From contig NC_088777.1 in NCBI RefSeq assembly GCF_954871325.1, positions 5,458,509 to 5,522,508 on the forward strand: a stretch of DNA of 64,000 nucleotides. The letters run 5' to 3'. A program made the position numbers and the translations under genes. This document shows positions 34,232-64,000 of this stretch, piece after piece (the stretch's first letter is position 1; each line of letters opens with the position of its first letter). The notes beneath the pieces were generated by a model. It did not search any database, was not told the origin of the DNA, and saw nothing but the letters and a program-made list of their open reading frames with translations. The stretch is from Gordionus sp. m RMFG-2023. Its lineage: Eukaryota > Nematomorpha > Gordioida > Chordodea > Parachordodidae.

Positions 34232-34552
34232 CAACGACATAATAATACCTAGACTAACGATGAAGTCATAATAATGCATTTTAAGGCGTCGTTGATTGCA
34301 AATCAGCTGGACCCGCCATTTTAGTAATCCATATAGTTATTATTCACATCTCATGCAATTGATAACTTACTTCCTTATTATCTCGATGATCAGGTAATTC
34401 TTTAATAAAGTTTACGTCAGACATAGGAATAAATTGGCCTCTCGTTTAAAATTTTTAATATATGGGTAATCAAAATATGGTCCCCAGCTGTTTTCATTGA
34501 TGTACACTTTTAATGAATGCGTCTTCAGTCTAGGTATTATTACATGTCATTG
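34232..34552. mobile_element. MITE family CAATGACAT, copy 1
   Basis: Starts CAACGACATAATAATACCTA followed by GACT; the right end reverse complement reads CAATGACATGTAATAATACC followed by TAGACTGAAG. The inside has a pair of AATCAGCTGGACCCGCCATT-like blocks. A copy in the other orientation lies at 54309-54619, and a diverged one at about 41405-41630. Confidence 0.7.
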
Positions 34553-34654
34553 GTAAGGATATAGCCTTAGATTTTTAGCACTAAAATGGGGAAGGGGGAG
34601 GTGGTTACTAAAAACTGTAGTTATAATTTATTGATTTTATTCAGTTTAAAAATA

Positions 34655-35744
34655 CCTAGCTCCCGTTCCCGCTTTCACTCCTACCTTCTCACTCAAAAGT
34701 AGCTAACTCCCGCTCCCGCCCCGCTCCCGCTCCCGCTCCCGCCCCGCTCCCGCTCCCGCTCCCGCTACTACATTTTTAAAAGGAGCTAGCTCCTGCTCCA
34801 AGTAATGGAGTGCCACTCCATAGCCGCTCCTTTGATTTTCAATTTTTTTAGAAGGTATACGAAACAAAATCATATTTTTTTTTATCAAAAAGCTTTATTT
34901 ATATTAAATGATCTATCAAAATATTTATAACCTTTTATTAGCTTTTAAAAGTAATAAATTTTTTAAATTAGAATCTAACAAACATCCACGCCTCTCCCCT
35001 AAGACCTGTTTTGCAATGCTAAATAGGCACTAAACAGGAGCACTAAGGGGAAGCGGGGTATTGTATTTTATAAAGATATTTTTTAATTCAGGGAATTTAT
35101 CAAAAATAGTAATTTTGGTATCATTATTTAAAAAATATTTGTTTAATATATTATCTTCCTGATGATCAATTTCATGGAATCCAAAAAAATCTTCCAAATA
35201 AATTTGTATTTAAAAGAAAGATTTTTTACTTTTAGATGCTTTTTTAGATTGAAGCTGCTCACTTTTGAAAATTAAATAGTTTTATTTAAACACACAAGAC
35301 ATTGTGCCCTTAAATTTTTTGATCATTTGGATCAACATCTTTTAAAAGTTTAAAATATTTTTTGTATGATGGAAATGAAAATTCGATTTCTTCATCTATG
35401 ATCTCTAAATCCATAATATCTAAAACTATTTTTTATTATATATCTATAAAATGAATATATTAATATAACTTACAAGATTTTCTAAAAAAATTTTCAATAT
35501 AAAAAGAAAAACTTGATGTTTAATATTTAATGATTAGATGAAAAACCAATATAAAACTCGGCTAAACATTTTATGGATAAATTTAAATTAAATAAAATTT
35601 CATTTTTATTTTTAATTAATAAATATTATTAATATTTAAAAAATAATTTAATTTTATACATTAAATTTAAAGGAAAGGTGGAGCGGCGCTCCTCCACTCC
35701 AGCCCTAAAAGGAGCTAGCTCCCGCTACCCTTTAAAAAGGAGTG
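34655..35744 (-). mobile_element. hAT transposon with BED-finger and hAT C-terminal remains
   Basis: On the minus strand, 35340-35230 encodes AQCLVCLNKTI and SFNLKKHLKVK, a BED-type zinc finger. 35105-34915 encodes DKFPELKNIFIKYNTPLPLS then AKQVLGERRG and LLLLKAN, the hAT dimerisation domain. The middle of the transposase is missing and stops are present, so it is dead. Both ends carry GGAGC-rich subterminal sequence (AAAGGAGCTAGCTCC near 34780 and near 35710). Confidence 0.65.
34708..34768. repeat. CCCGCT hexamer repeat
   Basis: About 60 bp of (CCCGCT)n-type units, a GC-rich island in very AT-rich DNA, at the left subterminal region of the hAT element. It codes for nothing; the Gly/Arg/Ser open frame on the minus strand is an artefact. 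Confidence 0.85.
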
Positions 35745-36756
35745 TTTTTGAAAAAATGTAGCGAAAAGACTTTTTTTCTTCTTATAAATTTTTGTTGTCG
35801 AAAGATCAGATGTTTTCCAGAATGGTATTTTTTATCAATTTAATAGTAAACTAAATTTTTGCATATTTTGTTATAAAAAATTTATATGTTTAATCTATTA
35901 TTATTATAAATGTTAAAAAAAATTAAAAGTACTTCAAGGGTTCAAGGCTATATTGTCTGGAATTCACGGGGTTAAGGAATACCTCTTATACATTTGGAAT
36001 TCGTTTTCGGAAAAATCATGTATTCCCTAGGTTACCCTAACCCCTCATTTCTTAGTTACCGCGAATTCGCTGCGAAATTATAATAAAATATGCCATTAAT
36101 TTTATATTCTCGATCACAAATTGGCGCTAACTGTGAATGAGGAGTCGTAATATAGAAATTTAAAAAAAATATATATTTATTACTTTTTTTTTATAATTTT
36201 TTAGTTATGTGTCTAGAGAGTCACAATTCAAACTAAGCACAGGAGAATCGATATTATTATTTATTTTTTTTCATCGCACGGATCAGCTTATATATTATAA
36301 AAGCTCCCTATTTCTTTAGGGTTTCGTCACGCAGATCTCGTATAAAATAGGGGCAATAAATTAAACATAGAAGAAGAGAGAAGAACAATAGTGCAATAAT
36401 ATATTTCATCCGTATTTACATCTGTGATTTCCATCTTTTTTTAAAAAAAATTCTTCCGCGCGATAATTTCGCCATTTTATACTAAAAATTTTTTTTTAAA
36501 ATACGACATCGCCATTGTTGATTATAAACGACCTGAAAATTCAAATATTAAAGGCTAAAATTGATCGATTTAAACGTTCAAACATCATTTTTTTTAACGC
36601 TCATGCTACCTACCGACTATATGCTATCTTAAAATCAAATGCAAAATATCCTTATTAACACCATAATCGGAAAGGATAAATAAATATTGAGTACACTTAA
36701 TACAAAAGGCAAACAACACACCTAATTTTCTTTAAAATTATTGTTAATTAAACAAA
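35745..36756. other. 5' flank of gene 2
   Basis: AT-rich, with somewhat more mixed sequence from 36280 on, where TATA-like strings and presumably the transcription start lie. No further element recognised. Confidence 0.4.
36296..36303 (+). promoter_or_regulatory. Possible TATA box upstream of gene 2
   Basis: TATAAAAG about 460 bases before the gene 2 ATG. A second candidate, TATAAAAT, lies about 45 bases further down. Such strings are common in AT-rich DNA, so support is weak. Confidence 0.2.
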
Positions 36757-36764
36757 ATGATTAA

Positions 36765-36768
<4 letters not shown>
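36757..36768 (+). promoter_or_regulatory. Three-codon upstream ORF overlapping the gene 2 start
   Basis: ATG ATT AAA TGA: the stop codon overlaps the gene 2 ATG (ATGA). If the transcript begins upstream, ribosomes could initiate here first and reinitiate, which is a known way to dampen translation. Seen in sequence; function is inferred. The next in-frame Met of gene 2 is far downstream. Confidence 0.4.

Positions 36769-64000
<27,232 letters not shown>

Noticed and set aside
34703-34888. Gly/Arg/Ser-rich minus-strand open frame
   Set aside because: Produced by the CCCGCT hexamer repeat within a hAT element.

Overview
The window comes from an intron-rich, very AT-rich invertebrate (metazoan) nuclear genome. 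Coding exons stand out as islands of higher GC and mixed codons in a background of poly-A/T runs, pentamer and tetramer microsatellites and many small transposons. I cannot name the phylum from the sequence.

Two host genes are present, both members of the M13 (neprilysin / endothelin-converting-enzyme) family of zinc metallopeptidases, arranged divergently. Gene 1 runs on the minus strand from 16751 down to 3389, with 14 exons recognised, and continues off the left edge. It starts with a signal-peptide-like segment and includes the catalytic zinc site HELTH (in the 68-nt exon 4558-4625) and the substrate-binding NAYYS motif. Gene 2 runs on the plus strand from 36765 past 64000, with 11 complete exons and the start of a twelfth. 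It encodes a long cytoplasmic tail and one membrane anchor followed by the M13 N-terminal ectodomain; its catalytic exons lie beyond the right edge. I derived the exons by matching the two paralogues to each other and to M13 motifs. Every junction is GT-AG and all phases agree, so the two gene models support each other. Both carry unusual insertions in the same place of the M13 N-terminal domain.

The 20 kb between the genes and almost all of the introns are repeats. Recognisable are a piggyBac-like and a Tc1/mariner-like transposase fossil, several hAT elements (three with clear 8-bp target duplications or near-duplications, two with transposase remains), a LINE fragment nested in a hAT-like element, a 642-bp LINE-derived mini-element with a 13-bp target duplication, and at least six MITE families. 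There is a Ty3/Gypsy pol fossil, and two LTR-type elements with a striking head-to-head palindromic layout in gene 2 introns (49506-53056 and 54922-56459).

The most unusual features are the two palindromic LTR elements, which independently share the arrangement LTR, zinc-knuckle ORF, centre, zinc-knuckle ORF, LTR. Next are the charged insertions in both peptidases, the very short LINE-derived element, and microsatellite expansion inside a MITE.
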